Shown: piece after piece, positions 29,967 to 40,432 of the stretch
How the letters are laid out: each line of letters opens with the position of its first letter
Position numbering within the stretch: position 1 is the first letter of the stretch
Source: Prochlorococcus sp. AG-436-C14
GTDB lineage: Bacteria > Cyanobacteriota > Cyanobacteriia > PCC-6307 > Cyanobiaceae
NCBI GenBank assembly: GCA_003209755.1
Contig: QCPD01000002.1
Span: 120,043 to 184,042, forward strand
Length of the DNA: 64,000 bases
Direction of reading: 5' to 3'
The notes under the pieces: model-generated
What the model was told of the DNA's origin: nothing
Database searches by the model: none
What the model saw: the letters and a program-made list of their open reading frames with translations, nothing else
Made by a program: the position numbers and the translations under genes

Positions 29967-31427
29967 TTATAACGTGAAATCTGTTTTAGGCCTATTTTTA
30001 TAAACCTCAGCAGCGTTCTCAAATTGACTAGCTACTTGAAGAAGCTTACCTTCTTCAAAAACATTACCTATTAGCTGCAAACCTATTGGTAAACCAGATT
30101 TATCAAAGCCGCATGGCAGGCTGATAGCAGGCAAGCCAGCTAAATTAGCAGGAATCGTTAATAAATCCGATAAATACATCGCCATAGGGTTATCAATATT
30201 ATCTCCAGAACCAAAAGCAGTAGTTGGAGCCGTGGGGGCCAACAAAACATCTACTTTTTTAAAAGCATCATCAAAGTCTCTACGTATCAAAGTTCGAACT
30301 TGCTGGGCCTTCTTGTAGTAAGCGTCAACATAGCCAGCTGATAGGGCATAAGTTCCTATAAGAATTCTTCGTTTAACTTCACTTCCAAAACCAAGCGCAC
30401 GACTTTTGGATGTCATTTCGATGAGAGTTTGTTCATCATCGGAACGGAATCCATATTTGACTCCGTCATATCTAGCTAAATTCGCTGAGGCTTCAGAGGG
30501 AGCGATAACGTAATAGGTAGCTATTCCATCATTAAAGCGAGGACAAGAAACATTTATAATCTCTGCTCCTAAGTTTTCAAGAAGCGAAGCAGAACCCATA
30601 ACAGAATCTTTAACATCAGTTGCTAATCCTTCATGCTCAAAGCAGTTATCAATTAAACCTATTTTTATTCCCTTAATTGACTTATCAAGGGTCTCTAAAT
30701 AATTAGGGACAGGAATATCAACAGTAGTTGAATCAAGCTCATCTTTACCTGATATTACTTGCAAGATTTCTGCTGCATCACAAACATTATTCGCAAATGG
30801 ACCAACCTGATCCAAAGAACTAGCAAAAGCGATTAAACCCCATCGACTTACTCGCCCGTAAGTGGGTTTCATGCCTACAACGCCACAAAATGAAGCTGGT
30901 TGCCGGATTGAGCCGCCAGTATCAGAACCAAGTGATGCATAACACAATCCGGCAGCAACAGAAGCTGCGCTACCACCTGAGCTACCTCCAGGCACTTTTG
31001 TTATATTCCATGGATTTAAAGTAGGTCCAAATGCTGAGGTTTCAGTAGAGCTCCCCATCGCAAATTCATCCATATTTGTCTTGCCAATCATTATTGCGCC
31101 TGCGTTCAAAAGCTTTTTAGTAACTGTTGACTCATATGGCGGAACAAAGTCACCCAAAATCTTGCTTGCGCAAGTTGTTTTAATTCCTTTTGTACAAAGG
31201 TTATCTTTTATACCAATTGGTATGCCTGACAAAGGAAGTAGTCGCTTGCCAGAAGCAATTTCTTTATCAATATATTCAGCATTTCTCAATGCTTGATCAG
31301 TATTAACAGTTAAGAAGGAATTAAGAGTGCAATCTAATTCCTTTATTCTATTTATTTTTTCTTGAACAAGCTCTTTGGAAGAGACTTCACCACATTTCAA
31401 TTTCTGGCGTAAGTCTGCAAAAGTCAT
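29967..31427 (-). CDS. gatA: Asp-tRNA(Asn)/Glu-tRNA(Gln) amidotransferase subunit A
   Basis: 486 aa; amidase signature [35 protein letters not shown]. Confidence 0.97.
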   Translation of the reverse strand: MTFADLRQKLKCGEVSSKELVQEKINRIKELDCTLNSFLTVNTDQALRNAEYIDKEIASGKRLLPLSGIPIGIKDNLCTKGIKTTCASKILGDFVPPYESTVTKKLLNAGAIMIGKTNMDEFAMGSSTETSAFGPTLNPWNITKVPGGSSGGSAASVAAGLCYASLGSDTGGSIRQPASFCGVVGMKPTYGRVSRWGLIAFASSLDQVGPFANNVCDAAEILQVISGKDELDSTTVDIPVPNYLETLDKSIKGIKIGLIDNCFEHEGLATDVKDSVMGSASLLENLGAEIINVSCPRFNDGIATYYVIAPSEASANLARYDGVKYGFRSDDEQTLIEMTSKSRALGFGSEVKRRILIGTYALSAGYVDAYYKKAQQVRTLIRRDFDDAFKKVDVLLAPTAPTTAFGSGDNIDNPMAMYLSDLLTIPANLAGLPAISLPCGFDKSGLPIGLQLIGNVFEEGKLLQVASQFENAAEVYKNRPKTDFTL

Positions 31428-31457
31428 TATTAAATTATAAAGAAAATATTTTTAAGC

Positions 31458-31688
31458 TTATGACGTTAGAGGTTCATTACGGCGACATCTAATAAAACTA
31501 TGACTTATTCTTTGAGGTGACTCGGTAGAGAGATCTTCAACAAATCCATTTAACCTGACTTTCAAACTTCTACGGGTCAGGAATGGGCCAAACCAGTATG
31601 TAACCTCAGGTTGAATAGTCTCAACCTTAGCCCACCAGGCCAAGCCAAAACTATTACCTAAGCTTCGAAGAGCCCTAATGGGACCCAT
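31458..31688 (-). CDS. DUF1816-like (CpcD-related) small protein
   Basis: 76 aa; AWWAKVETIQPEVTYWFGPFLTRRSLKVRLNGFVEDL. Confidence 0.75.
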   Translation of the reverse strand: MGPIRALRSLGNSFGLAWWAKVETIQPEVTYWFGPFLTRRSLKVRLNGFVEDLSTESPQRISHSFIRCRRNEPLTS

Positions 31689-31914
31689 AAGTAAACTGCA
31701 TTTAATTTATTATACTTTCTTAAACTGATCTTTATCAAATAAAAAAAGAATATTATGTTCACTTGATGATGAAACATATATTTGAAGCACAAAAATATTG
31801 AGTATAAAACCTGTGGGTGATGTGATTAATAATATAATTTGATTATCAAGTTTTAAAAATCATAATAAATCTATAAAAAATATACGCTTCTTTTCAAGAT
31901 TAAAATTAAATAGA

Positions 31915-33165
31915 TTAGTTATTATTTTCAGTTGAAATCTGAGGTTTCAATAATCTAGGAGAAGGGTCTTGTCCAGAGATTGAGCGCATCCATCTTGATC
32001 TGGCAACTTCATATAAGAAAATAGAAGTAGCAACTGAGGCATTAAGGCTTGTGGTAACTCCCTTAAGAGGAATCCTTACTAACTGATCACACAACCTTCT
32101 AGTTATGAGAGAAATTCCTTTATCTTCAGCCCCAACCACTACTACTAAAGGACCTTGAAATTTAATTTCAGACAAAGTTGAAGACCCTTCCTCCGCAAGT
32201 CCAACCACGGTATAACCTTCATCCTTCAATTTCTCCAAAGACCTATTTAAATTAACAACTCTAGCCACTGGCAAATGTTCAAGCGCTCCAGCAGCTACTT
32301 TCGCCACGGATCCTGTTAAACCCGCGCTCCGTCGTTGTGGAAGAATTAATCCCTGGGCACCAAGGGCTTCGGCTGATCGAATTATTGCTCCAAGATTCTG
32401 AGGATCTGTTAATCCATCTAAAGCCAGGAGCAATGATGAATCACCAAAAGCTTTGCAAGCATCAATTAAATTAATCAAATCATGTGTCTTTGATGCGGCA
32501 ATTTGTAAAACAATTCCTTGATGAACTGCTCCATTAGTGAGCTGCCCAAGCCTGGACCAAGAAACTTCTTCAACCAAGACCCCAGAAGCTTTTGAATCTT
32601 TGAGAAGTTGAAAAAACTTTGGCGTACTTCTTAATTCAGAGGTACACCAAATCCTATGGATTGCCCTTCCACCCAAAAGAGCTGCCTCAGTTGAATGACG
32701 CCCCCAAAGCAAATCATCACTTAAAGTTTTTGTAAAACTTTCAGAATATGAAAGAGGTTCTTTTCTTCCTTCTCTTCTGTAGCTGTTAGTTCCTTGAGTA
32801 TTTTGATTTCGGTGTGCAGGGTTAGTCGATTTTCTTTCGAACCTATTAGATCCTCTGTAATTGTTTGATTCTGGAGTATTTTGATTTCGATATGCAGGGT
32901 TAGTCGATTTTCTTTCAAATCTATTAGATCCTCTGTAGATTGAATTTGATTGGTTACTACTTCTTGATCGATCGGAAGATTCTTTATCTAATGAATATTG
33001 ATTTAATTGATCAGGTGAAAGGCGATTGATTTTATTATTAGTTCTTCTACGATCATTAAAATTTGACTTTTTGGAGTCAGTATCTTGACGTGAATACTTG
33101 CTACTTCGTTTATTAAATGAAGAGTTTTTTGAATTCCTTGTGTCTTTATTGAAACGATAACTCAT
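31915..33165 (-). CDS. rlmB: 23S rRNA (guanosine-2'-O-)-methyltransferase RlmB-like (SpoU/TrmH) with low-complexity N-terminal extension
   Basis: 416 aa; LLALDGLTDPQNLGAIIRSAEALGAQGLILPQRRSAGLT...SLNASVATSIFLYEVARSR; N-terminal ~130 aa R/N/S-rich. Confidence 0.9.
   Translation of the reverse strand: MSYRFNKDTRNSKNSSFNKRSSKYSRQDTDSKKSNFNDRRRTNNKINRLSPDQLNQYSLDKESSDRSRSSNQSNSIYRGSNRFERKSTNPAYRNQNTPESNNYRGSNRFERKSTNPAHRNQNTQGTNSYRREGRKEPLSYSESFTKTLSDDLLWGRHSTEAALLGGRAIHRIWCTSELRSTPKFFQLLKDSKASGVLVEEVSWSRLGQLTNGAVHQGIVLQIAASKTHDLINLIDACKAFGDSSLLLALDGLTDPQNLGAIIRSAEALGAQGLILPQRRSAGLTGSVAKVAAGALEHLPVARVVNLNRSLEKLKDEGYTVVGLAEEGSSTLSEIKFQGPLVVVVGAEDKGISLITRRLCDQLVRIPLKGVTTSLNASVATSIFLYEVARSRWMRSISGQDPSPRLLKPQISTENNN
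32796..32940. repeat. In-frame tandem duplication, 78-bp period, in the 5' part of rlmB
   Basis: gagtattttgatttcg(g/a)t(g/a)tgcagggttagtcgattttctttc... at 32796 and again at 32874; 26-aa unit RGSNRFERKSTNPA(Y/H)RNQNT... Confidence 0.9.
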
Positions 33166-33182
33166 TTTATAAGAACAATGTT

Positions 33183-33581
33183 CTAGTTAATTGGTCGATC
33201 TAGGAGATCGAATAAATCGGCAAGCCGATTTGGATTTTTTAAAAACAACCATCCAACAATAGTCTCAAATCCGGTAGCAATTGCATATGTGGCTGCATCT
33301 ACATTTTTAGGACCTCTCCCTGATTTGTTTCTACCTTTTCTAAGGAAATCCTTTTCAGTATCAGTTAAAAAAGGTTCGATTTTTTTTATTGCTCTAGCTT
33401 GACTAGATGCATTCACCTCATTAACAACAGCGTTATGCAGATCCTTTGATCGCATTGGAATACTGCAATATCTCAACCTTTGATGCATTTCCCATACAGC
33501 ATCACCCAACCAAGCTAATTGCAAAGGGCCCAAACCATCGGGAGAAATGGTTGATTTGTAAGAGCGAATCCAATCAGTCAA
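33183..33581 (-). CDS. mrnC: Mini-ribonuclease III
   Basis: 132 aa; LQLAWLGDAVWEMHQRLRYC, GRNKSGRGPKNVDAATYAIATGFETIVGWLFL. Confidence 0.92.
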   Translation of the reverse strand: MTDWIRSYKSTISPDGLGPLQLAWLGDAVWEMHQRLRYCSIPMRSKDLHNAVVNEVNASSQARAIKKIEPFLTDTEKDFLRKGRNKSGRGPKNVDAATYAIATGFETIVGWLFLKNPNRLADLFDLLDRPIN

Positions 33582-33880
33582 GCTGACAATTTACCAATTG
33601 CAGTATTTAGATCTGGTGCCAGATGAAGGAATTCCTCTAAGCGAACAAGTTTAATTGTCTGTACAACTCTTGGATTTCCAACAACATTAAATGCTCTTTT
33701 CGACTGCGTACATTTTTTTGCAGCTTGAACCATTGCCCCTAGTCCACAAGAATCAATGAAATCAATATTAGATAAATCAATCACTACTGAAAGTTGATTT
33801 GAAGATAAAACCTCGTTGATATATGTAGTGAATTGCTTCTCCGAATAGGCATCTAGTTGACCAGTGAAATTTATCACCAA
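33578..33880 (-). CDS. STAS-domain anti-sigma factor antagonist
   Basis: 100 aa; VVIDLSNIDFIDSCGLGAMVQAAKKC. Confidence 0.88.
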   Translation of the reverse strand: MVINFTGQLDAYSEKQFTTYINEVLSSNQLSVVIDLSNIDFIDSCGLGAMVQAAKKCTQSKRAFNVVGNPRVVQTIKLVRLEEFLHLAPDLNTAIGKLSA

Positions 33881-33994
33881 ACAACCATTTTGCTGGTTAA
33901 AACCACCTCTAAGAGAAACAGTAAGTCGTTGTAATTCAGCTATGGAATTAGTCCCCTATGACTTCATGATGGAAGTGTAGTAATAGAAACCAAA

Positions 33995-35149
33995 TTAATC
34001 CACGATTGTTCTGCGTTCTTCGATTAAGGTTACGAAATGATTAAAATGATGATCAGCATCATGAGGTCCAGGGCTTGCCTCAGGGTGATATTGAACACCA
34101 AAGAAAGGCTTATCAATTACTGAAATAGCGGCCACTGTTTGGTCGTTTAAATTGAATCGTGTAATTTTTACTTTTTCGGAATTTAAAGATTCTGAATTCA
34201 AAGCGAAACCATGGTTTTGACTTGTAATTTCAACTTTTCCATTCAATCCACATGGATGATTTAATCCCCTATGCCCATATGGAAGTTTAAAGGTTTTTCC
34301 ACCTAATGCCAATCCAAGAATCTGATGGCCTAAGCAGATTCCAAAAACAGGTAGTTTTTTGTATTGAATTAAATTTTCAGCAAGATTAATACCACTTTCA
34401 ACGGTTGAAGGATCTCCAGGGCCATTGGAAAGAAAAACACCTTCAGGAGATAAAGCTAAAACATCTGATATTTCAGCATTAGCGGGCAAGACAGTTACCT
34501 CACAACCATGTGCAACTAATCGATCTAATATCGCTTGCTTTATCCCAAAATCTATAGCGACAACTTTGTATGGAATCGTTTTAATATTTTTAATTCTCTT
34601 ATCAAATGAAACCGGACAGCAGGAATTAACTTTAAAAGAGCTTTTCGTTGTTACTTTATCGACAAGATTCAGACCACTCATTGAAGGAGATTTTTTTAAA
34701 AGTGAAACTAATTCAGCTATAGAATGGTTTGACTCAGATGAAATAATTCCATTCAAAGAACCAGACTCTCTTAAATGTCTAACAAGTGCTCTAGTATCTA
34801 TTCCATGAATTCCAACAACATTTTCATCCTTTAGCCATTTTTCAAAAGAAATTTCATGCCTCCAGTTACTTGAAATTTTTGAGATTTGACGAGTTATAAC
34901 ACCTTTAACTGAAGGATGTGATGATTCATTATCCTCAGAATTCACTCCAGTATTTCCAATCTCTGGGTAGGTAAAAGTAATAAGCTGACCATAATAACTT
35001 GGATCAGTTATGACCTCCTGATAGCCTGTCATACCAGTATTAAATACGACTTCTCCACTAATAGTTCCTATCGCTCCAAAAGATAATCCTTCAAAATAGG
35101 TCCCGTCCTCTAATAACAATATTGCGGAACTATCAGTATCAAAAAACAT
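33995..35149 (-). CDS. carA: Carbamoyl-phosphate synthase small subunit
   Basis: 384 aa; [36 protein letters not shown] glutaminase triad. Confidence 0.97.
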   Translation of the reverse strand: MFFDTDSSAILLLEDGTYFEGLSFGAIGTISGEVVFNTGMTGYQEVITDPSYYGQLITFTYPEIGNTGVNSEDNESSHPSVKGVITRQISKISSNWRHEISFEKWLKDENVVGIHGIDTRALVRHLRESGSLNGIISSESNHSIAELVSLLKKSPSMSGLNLVDKVTTKSSFKVNSCCPVSFDKRIKNIKTIPYKVVAIDFGIKQAILDRLVAHGCEVTVLPANAEISDVLALSPEGVFLSNGPGDPSTVESGINLAENLIQYKKLPVFGICLGHQILGLALGGKTFKLPYGHRGLNHPCGLNGKVEITSQNHGFALNSESLNSEKVKITRFNLNDQTVAAISVIDKPFFGVQYHPEASPGPHDADHHFNHFVTLIEERRTIVD

Positions 35150-35178
35150 AAGAAATACGGTTTATCAGATTAAAAGAA

Positions 35179-36216
35179 TTAGGTGGTTAAAAAATCTCTT
35201 AACTGCTTGAAAAGGAGCCATGATTTATCTGTATTCAAACAATCTAATGATCGTTTGACACCTAAAGACAAATCATTCTCGACCCCTGATACCCATAAAA
35301 CAAGAGCGGTATTTAATGCTACGACTTCTTTATGATATTTATTTCCTTCTCCTTTAAGTAAAGACATTAGAATTTGAGAATTGGTGTTCAAGTCATCACC
35401 TGTCAAACTTTTATTAGAGATTTCAGTAAGTCCAAGATCACTAGGGTTAATAATTTCAGATCTAATAACATTCTTGTCTAAAAACCGAAATTGATTAGAC
35501 CCAGCTAGTGAAGCCTCATCAAGTCCACCTGCTCCATGAACCACTACAGCTCTTTTAAGACCCATTCCTTTTAAAGCTAATGATATTGGATCAAGCAAAT
35601 CAGCTTTGGCTACTCCCAAAACTTGAGACTTTGGTCTAAGAGGATTAACTAAAGGACCCAGCAAATTAAAAATGGTTCTAACTCCTAAGCTTTTTCTTAA
35701 GGGTGCAAGATTTACCAATGAAGGATGCCAAGAAGGAGCAAAAAGAAACGTAATACCCAAATTCTTTAAAGCTTGAACAATTTTCTCGGAAGATACATTT
35801 AAAGGTAATCCTAAATTTTCTAGTACGTCAGCTGATCCAACCTTGCCACTTGCACTCCGATTCCCATGCTTAGCGATTTTTACTCCTAAAGCAGCTGAGA
35901 CAAAAGCAACTGCTGTAGAAATATTAAAAGTGTTAGCTCCATCTCCACCAGTTCCACATGTATCAACCAAATCAAAAGTTGGTAGATCTGATGGCGTTAT
36001 TGAAGCATCTTGAAGGATTTTTGCCATTGCAGAAAGTTCATAACCAGAAACTCCTTTAGCTCTAAATGCCGCTAAGAAAGCCCCCGTTTGAACTGGTTCA
36101 ATTTTATTTTCGAGCCATGAATTCATTAAATAATTAGATTGCTCCTCAGTTAAATCATTAGCTGAAAGAAGTGATTCAAGAATTACTGAATAAGTTATAG
36201 GATTTAAAGGTGACAT
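35179..36216 (-). CDS. trpD: Anthranilate phosphoribosyltransferase
   Basis: 345 aa; [43 protein letters not shown]. Confidence 0.97.
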   Translation of the reverse strand: MSPLNPITYSVILESLLSANDLTEEQSNYLMNSWLENKIEPVQTGAFLAAFRAKGVSGYELSAMAKILQDASITPSDLPTFDLVDTCGTGGDGANTFNISTAVAFVSAALGVKIAKHGNRSASGKVGSADVLENLGLPLNVSSEKIVQALKNLGITFLFAPSWHPSLVNLAPLRKSLGVRTIFNLLGPLVNPLRPKSQVLGVAKADLLDPISLALKGMGLKRAVVVHGAGGLDEASLAGSNQFRFLDKNVIRSEIINPSDLGLTEISNKSLTGDDLNTNSQILMSLLKGEGNKYHKEVVALNTALVLWVSGVENDLSLGVKRSLDCLNTDKSWLLFKQLRDFLTT

Positions 36217-36328
36217 TTACTGGAAAAACGAATGAATGCTTAGTATTACAGGCAAAATATTTTTTATAACTTAATCATTAATATATCAACTATAGAAGTT
36301 GTTTAAATAAAAAAATAATTTCCTAACA

Positions 36329-36640
36329 TTAAGCTTGAGAGGAATCAGACGTATCAAATCCAGAACCAACGTTATCAGTACTTGAATGACTTGTAGGACG
36401 AAATCCTTCTTTCCAAAGTTTTCTTGTTATTTCCTCTAACTTGTCTCGATTAATGCTCCATTTTTTTAACAATTTTTCCATGTCAGAATTAAGGTCGTCA
36501 GCACCTATGAAATCTTGATATCGAATTATTAATCTAGCTAGTTCAACAAAATTATTAGAAGTTGGGGAATCAATCGCACATAAACGATCAAGATTGTCAC
36601 GATCGGTTGAATACAGAGGATGATTTTGAGCCTCGTTCAT
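36329..36640 (-). CDS. DUF3288-like conserved protein
   Basis: 103 aa; HPLYSTDRDNLDRL...ELARLIIRYQDFIGA. Confidence 0.65.
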   Translation of the reverse strand: MNEAQNHPLYSTDRDNLDRLCAIDSPTSNNFVELARLIIRYQDFIGADDLNSDMEKLLKKWSINRDKLEEITRKLWKEGFRPTSHSSTDNVGSGFDTSDSSQA

Positions 36641-36714
36641 AAATTAGTTAAATTGGATTTTGCTCACGTCCATAGGCTTATATTGCCTAGGTTAATGAGC
36701 ATATTAATAAAAGA

Positions 36715-38466
36715 ATGGCTGCATTAAGACTAGATCTAATAAAAAACTATTTGAGACCACACAAGAAGGAGCTGATAATAGGCGCATTCTGTCTAATTTT
36801 TGTAAATATTTTAAGTGTTGCTATTCCAATGGAAGTGAGAAATATTGTTGATGATCTAAAAGAAGGATTTACCTTTTCATTTGTCTTGAATAAATCGACA
36901 TGGTTAATACTGTTGGCAACAACAATGGGTGGAGCAAGATTGGTATCTCGGCAACTGGTATTTGGAGTAGGTAGACAAGTAGAAGTTTCACTAAGGCAAA
37001 AGTTATTTGATCGCATGTTGGAACAAGATCCTGGATGGGTTCAAGAAATAGGAACTGGAGAAGTAATCACAAGAGCTACAAGCGATTTAGAAAACATACG
37101 AAGATTGCTTGGTTTTACGGTTTTAAGTCTTACAAACACTTTGTTGGCATACACTTTCACATTGCCGGCGATGCTGTCAATCAACCCACTTTTAACTTTT
37201 TTTGCAATTTCTGTCTACCCAGTTTTACTTGGCACGGTAGGATTATTCGGTGGAAGAATGGTTAAACAAAGAAAAAGGCAACAAGAAGCGCTATCAGAAT
37301 TAAGTGAATTGATCCAAGAAGATCTATCTGGCATTAGCGCTATTAAAATTTATGGTCAAGAACAAGCTGAACAAGAAGCTTTCAATCAATTAAATATTAG
37401 ATATAGAGATGCTGCCATTAATCTTGCTAGAACAGCAAGTACATTATTCCCACTACTTCAAGGTTTATCCTCCATCTCTTTGCTTCTACTTATATCTATA
37501 GGGAGTGGGCAATTAAGCAATGGGAGTCTTACTGTAGGGGGATTAGTTGCTTTAATTCTTTATGTAGAGAGACTTGTTTTTCCAACAGCTTTATTAGGAT
37601 TTACATTAAATACTTTTCAATTAGGTCAGGTAAGTTTAGAGAGAGTAGAAGAGATACTAAATAATGAACCAACAATCAAAGATAAGGATAATACTGTAAA
37701 CATAACTAAACCTATTTCAGGAAAATTAGAAGCAAGAAATCTATCAATAAAGTATGAAGGCTCCTCAAGAAAAATACTTGATGAAATTTCTTTTAAAATA
37801 AACCCTGGAGAAATAGTTGCCCTAGTAGGGCCTGTGGGTTGCGGTAAAACAACATTGGCAAGAGCCTTAGGAAGAATGATAAAAATTGATGAAAGAACTT
37901 TATTTTTAGACGACAATGATGTGATGGATTTAAAGCTAAAGCAATTAAGAAGCAATATCGCTTTAGTGCCCCAAGAAGGATATCTTTTTACAGAAACACT
38001 TTCAGAAAATATTAAATACGGGAATCCAGAAGCCTCGATAGAGAAAGTAAAGCAATCAGCATTTGAAGCGCGAATGACAGATGACATAAAAGGTTTTCCA
38101 GAGGGGCTGAAAACACTTGTAGGTGAAAGAGGTATAACTCTCAGCGGTGGACAAAGACAACGAACAGCTTTAAGTAGAGCATTATTAGTAGATTCAAAAA
38201 TAATTGTTCTTGATGATGCCCTAGCAAGTGTGGACAATAAAACTGCCTCAGCAATACTTCAAACAATAAAAAATCAATATAGTAAGACGGTATTAATGAT
38301 TAGTCATCAGCTATCAGCTGCTGCTGCATGTGACAGAATATTAGTAATGAATGATGGAAAAATTGTACAAGAGGGAACTCATCAATTCTTAATTAAGAAA
38401 GACGGTTTGTATAAAAGCATGTGGGAGAGAGAAAAAGCAAAAGAGAAACTGCAATCAGATGATTAA
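36715..38466 (+). CDS. ABC transporter, fused permease/ATPase (multidrug/lipid exporter type)
   Basis: 583 aa; Walker A GPVGCGKTTLARAL, LSGGQRQRTALSRAL signature, N-terminal TM domain. Confidence 0.93.
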   Translation: MAALRLDLIKNYLRPHKKELIIGAFCLIFVNILSVAIPMEVRNIVDDLKEGFTFSFVLNKSTWLILLATTMGGARLVSRQLVFGVGRQVEVSLRQKLFDRMLEQDPGWVQEIGTGEVITRATSDLENIRRLLGFTVLSLTNTLLAYTFTLPAMLSINPLLTFFAISVYPVLLGTVGLFGGRMVKQRKRQQEALSELSELIQEDLSGISAIKIYGQEQAEQEAFNQLNIRYRDAAINLARTASTLFPLLQGLSSISLLLLISIGSGQLSNGSLTVGGLVALILYVERLVFPTALLGFTLNTFQLGQVSLERVEEILNNEPTIKDKDNTVNITKPISGKLEARNLSIKYEGSSRKILDEISFKINPGEIVALVGPVGCGKTTLARALGRMIKIDERTLFLDDNDVMDLKLKQLRSNIALVPQEGYLFTETLSENIKYGNPEASIEKVKQSAFEARMTDDIKGFPEGLKTLVGERGITLSGGQRQRTALSRALLVDSKIIVLDDALASVDNKTASAILQTIKNQYSKTVLMISHQLSAAAACDRILVMNDGKIVQEGTHQFLIKKDGLYKSMWEREKAKEKLQSDD

Positions 38467-38556
38467 TCATGACTTATTAAAATTTTTTAATCAATTCGAT
38501 CTAAGTTAGAGATAAGCTAGGAAAACAATTATGTTCATTAAGATAATTATGCAATC

Positions 38557-38802
38557 ATGAGCGTTTTAACAAAATATAAACTTATTTGCGACCTTGCATT
38601 TGGTGATATTTACATTCAGATCCTCGCATGGATGGGTGTAATCTTTGTAAGTCTTGCTGCAGGTCTTGCACTAATGGGCTCATCAAGACCAATTTTTGCT
38701 CTTTTAGGTGTAGGCTTAATCCTTGTATTAAGCCTCCCTTTTTTATTATTTGCATTTGTTACTACACTAATAAATCATATAAGAATAGAAACTATAAATT
38801 AA
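38557..38802 (+). CDS. Hypothetical small membrane protein
   Basis: 81 aa, two hydrophobic segments. Confidence 0.6.
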   Translation: MSVLTKYKLICDLAFGDIYIQILAWMGVIFVSLAAGLALMGSSRPIFALLGVGLILVLSLPFLLFAFVTTLINHIRIETIN

Positions 38803-38806
38803 AGTT

Positions 38807-39556
38807 ATGATTAAAAATATAAGTGAATATTTAACAAAGATAATTGATAAGCTATATTCAAATAAAAGTAAAGAAAAAAATAAGAAGAAAGTGCTACATA
38901 CAATATTAAAAAATGATCTAACAGCAAAACCAAAAGACAATCAGCAAGAAATACATTTTGGATGCGGTTGTTTTTGGGGAGCAGAGAAAGGTTTCTGGAG
39001 ACTGCCAGGTGTGATCACAACTGCCGTGGGATATGCAGGTGGTAAAAAAGAAAACCCAAAGTATAGAGAAGTATGCTCAGGTCTAACAGGTCATACCGAA
39101 GTAGTAAGAGTTGTTTGGAATAACAATGAAATTGATCTAAGCGACTTACTAAAATTATTTTGGGAATGCCATGATCCAACACAAGGCAATCGTCAGGGTA
39201 ACGATAGTGGAAGCCAATATAGATCTGCGATTTATACGACAAGAGAAGATCAACTCTTTAAAGCGATAGAAAGCAAAAATAGCTATCAAAATGAACTAAA
39301 AGACAATGGATTTGGAGAAATTACTACAGAGATTCAGAATGATATTAAGTTCTATTTTGCTGAGGATTATCATCAACAATATTTAGCAAAGCCTGGAAGT
39401 AGACCATATTGCTCTGCGATGCCGACAAAGGTAACATTTAAAGATTTTAGTGGGGCAAACTTTAAACTAAATGAAAAAATTTGGTCCAACTATAATTGGG
39501 ATATAAGTCATTGTATTCTTAGAGGGGAGAATACACCTATTCAATCTAATTTATAA
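38807..39556 (+). CDS. msrA: Peptide methionine sulfoxide reductase MsrA
   Basis: 249 aa; FGCGCFWGAEKGFWRLPGV...GYAGG, GNDSGSQYRSAIY, YFAEDYHQQYL. Confidence 0.95.
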   Translation: MIKNISEYLTKIIDKLYSNKSKEKNKKKVLHTILKNDLTAKPKDNQQEIHFGCGCFWGAEKGFWRLPGVITTAVGYAGGKKENPKYREVCSGLTGHTEVVRVVWNNNEIDLSDLLKLFWECHDPTQGNRQGNDSGSQYRSAIYTTREDQLFKAIESKNSYQNELKDNGFGEITTEIQNDIKFYFAEDYHQQYLAKPGSRPYCSAMPTKVTFKDFSGANFKLNEKIWSNYNWDISHCILRGENTPIQSNL

Positions 39557-39720
39557 TGAATGATAAATTACCGGATAGAACTATTTTGCTCATTATATTG
39601 GCAACATTGTTGTTAGTATTTTTTTTAGTGTTTAGTTTCAAATCCGAGAAAATTGAACAAGAAAATACAATCCAATGGATGGATAGTTCACTAAATACTG
39701 AATTGTCTTATACAAGTTAA
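39556..39720 (+). CDS. Hypothetical small membrane protein (54 aa) overlapping the msrA stop
   Basis: Read from sequence: MNDKLPDRTILLIILATLLLVFFLVFSFKSEKIEQENTIQWMDSSLNTELSYTS*; start/stop overlap taATG. Confidence 0.5.
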   Translation: MNDKLPDRTILLIILATLLLVFFLVFSFKSEKIEQENTIQWMDSSLNTELSYTS

Positions 39721-39759
39721 AAAAATATATTTTAACTTTGATTATATTTCTTTTAACAT

Positions 39760-40113
39760 ATGAAAAATAATAAATTAGAAAAAAATCTAGAAAGAGCCAG
39801 GATAAACTTATACAATATACTTGCAATTCTAATAGTAATTATTCCAGAATACTTTGCTGAGTTAATCTATTCAATTGAAGTATCGCAACATAAAGGTATT
39901 TTGCCAAATGAGGGAGATGCATGGGAAAACAATACTGAATTAAAACTCTCAAAGATGAATATTTATGAGTTGAGATTAATGGCTAAAAGACTTTCTATTC
40001 ATGGATATTCTAATGAAAACAGGAATACACTCATTAAACGAATAAATAAAAAGTCTAAGAAAAGAATTAAATGGAAATCATCAAAAATTCAAAATATCCG
40101 CAAGACCTTGTGA
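39760..40113 (+). CDS. Hypothetical protein with SAP/Rho-N-like C-terminal helix pair
   Basis: 117 aa; SKMNIYELRLMAKRLSIHGYSNENRNTLIKRI. Confidence 0.55.
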   Translation: MKNNKLEKNLERARINLYNILAILIVIIPEYFAELIYSIEVSQHKGILPNEGDAWENNTELKLSKMNIYELRLMAKRLSIHGYSNENRNTLIKRINKKSKKRIKWKSSKIQNIRKTL

Positions 40114-40126
40114 TAACTTGAAAAAA

Positions 40127-40200
40127 CGGGACGTAGCGCAGCTTGGTAGCGCACCACTTTGGGGTAGTGGGGGTCGTGGGTTCAAATCCCGCCGTTCCGA
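40127..40200 (+). tRNA. tRNA-Pro (anticodon GGG)
   Basis: cgggacg...cgttccg acceptor pairing, anticodon arm CCACT-TTGGGGT-AGTGG, T arm cgtgggTTCAAATcccgc; CCA not encoded. Confidence 0.95.
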
Positions 40201-40217
40201 TAAAATCAAATTTATTA

Positions 40218-40376
40218 CTAATCAGAGTCTTTGACCAAAGATTGGATTAATTTCGTTGTACTAATCAGAACTGCTAAAAAAACGAAGACAGTTAAAAAAA
40301 TAATCAACGCAAAGAGTAATGGTGGTATATCAATCTCCCCAAAAGAAACAATGAATAAATTAGGAGAAAATTTCAT
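40218..40376 (-). CDS. Hypothetical small membrane protein (52 aa)
   Basis: Read from sequence: MKFSPNLFIVSFGEIDIPPLLFALIIFLTVFVFLAVLISTTKLIQSLVKDSD*. Confidence 0.45.
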   Translation of the reverse strand: MKFSPNLFIVSFGEIDIPPLLFALIIFLTVFVFLAVLISTTKLIQSLVKDSD

Positions 40377-40432
40377 AAAACAAATCAATATTATACAGCA
40401 ATACTAAACCAGGGAATATATAAAGCTTATCT

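Noticed and set aside
32721-32918. 65 aa minus ORF over the 78-bp repeat
   Set aside because: Alternate frame of the rlmB repeat region; the rlmB frame is the coherent one.
37626-38237. 203 aa minus-strand ORF
   Set aside because: Antisense shadow of the ABC transporter ATPase domain.
40127-40200. tRNA-Pro as a genomic island attachment site
   Set aside because: No integrase and no evident repeated tRNA 3' end nearby; flanking genes are msrA and uppP.
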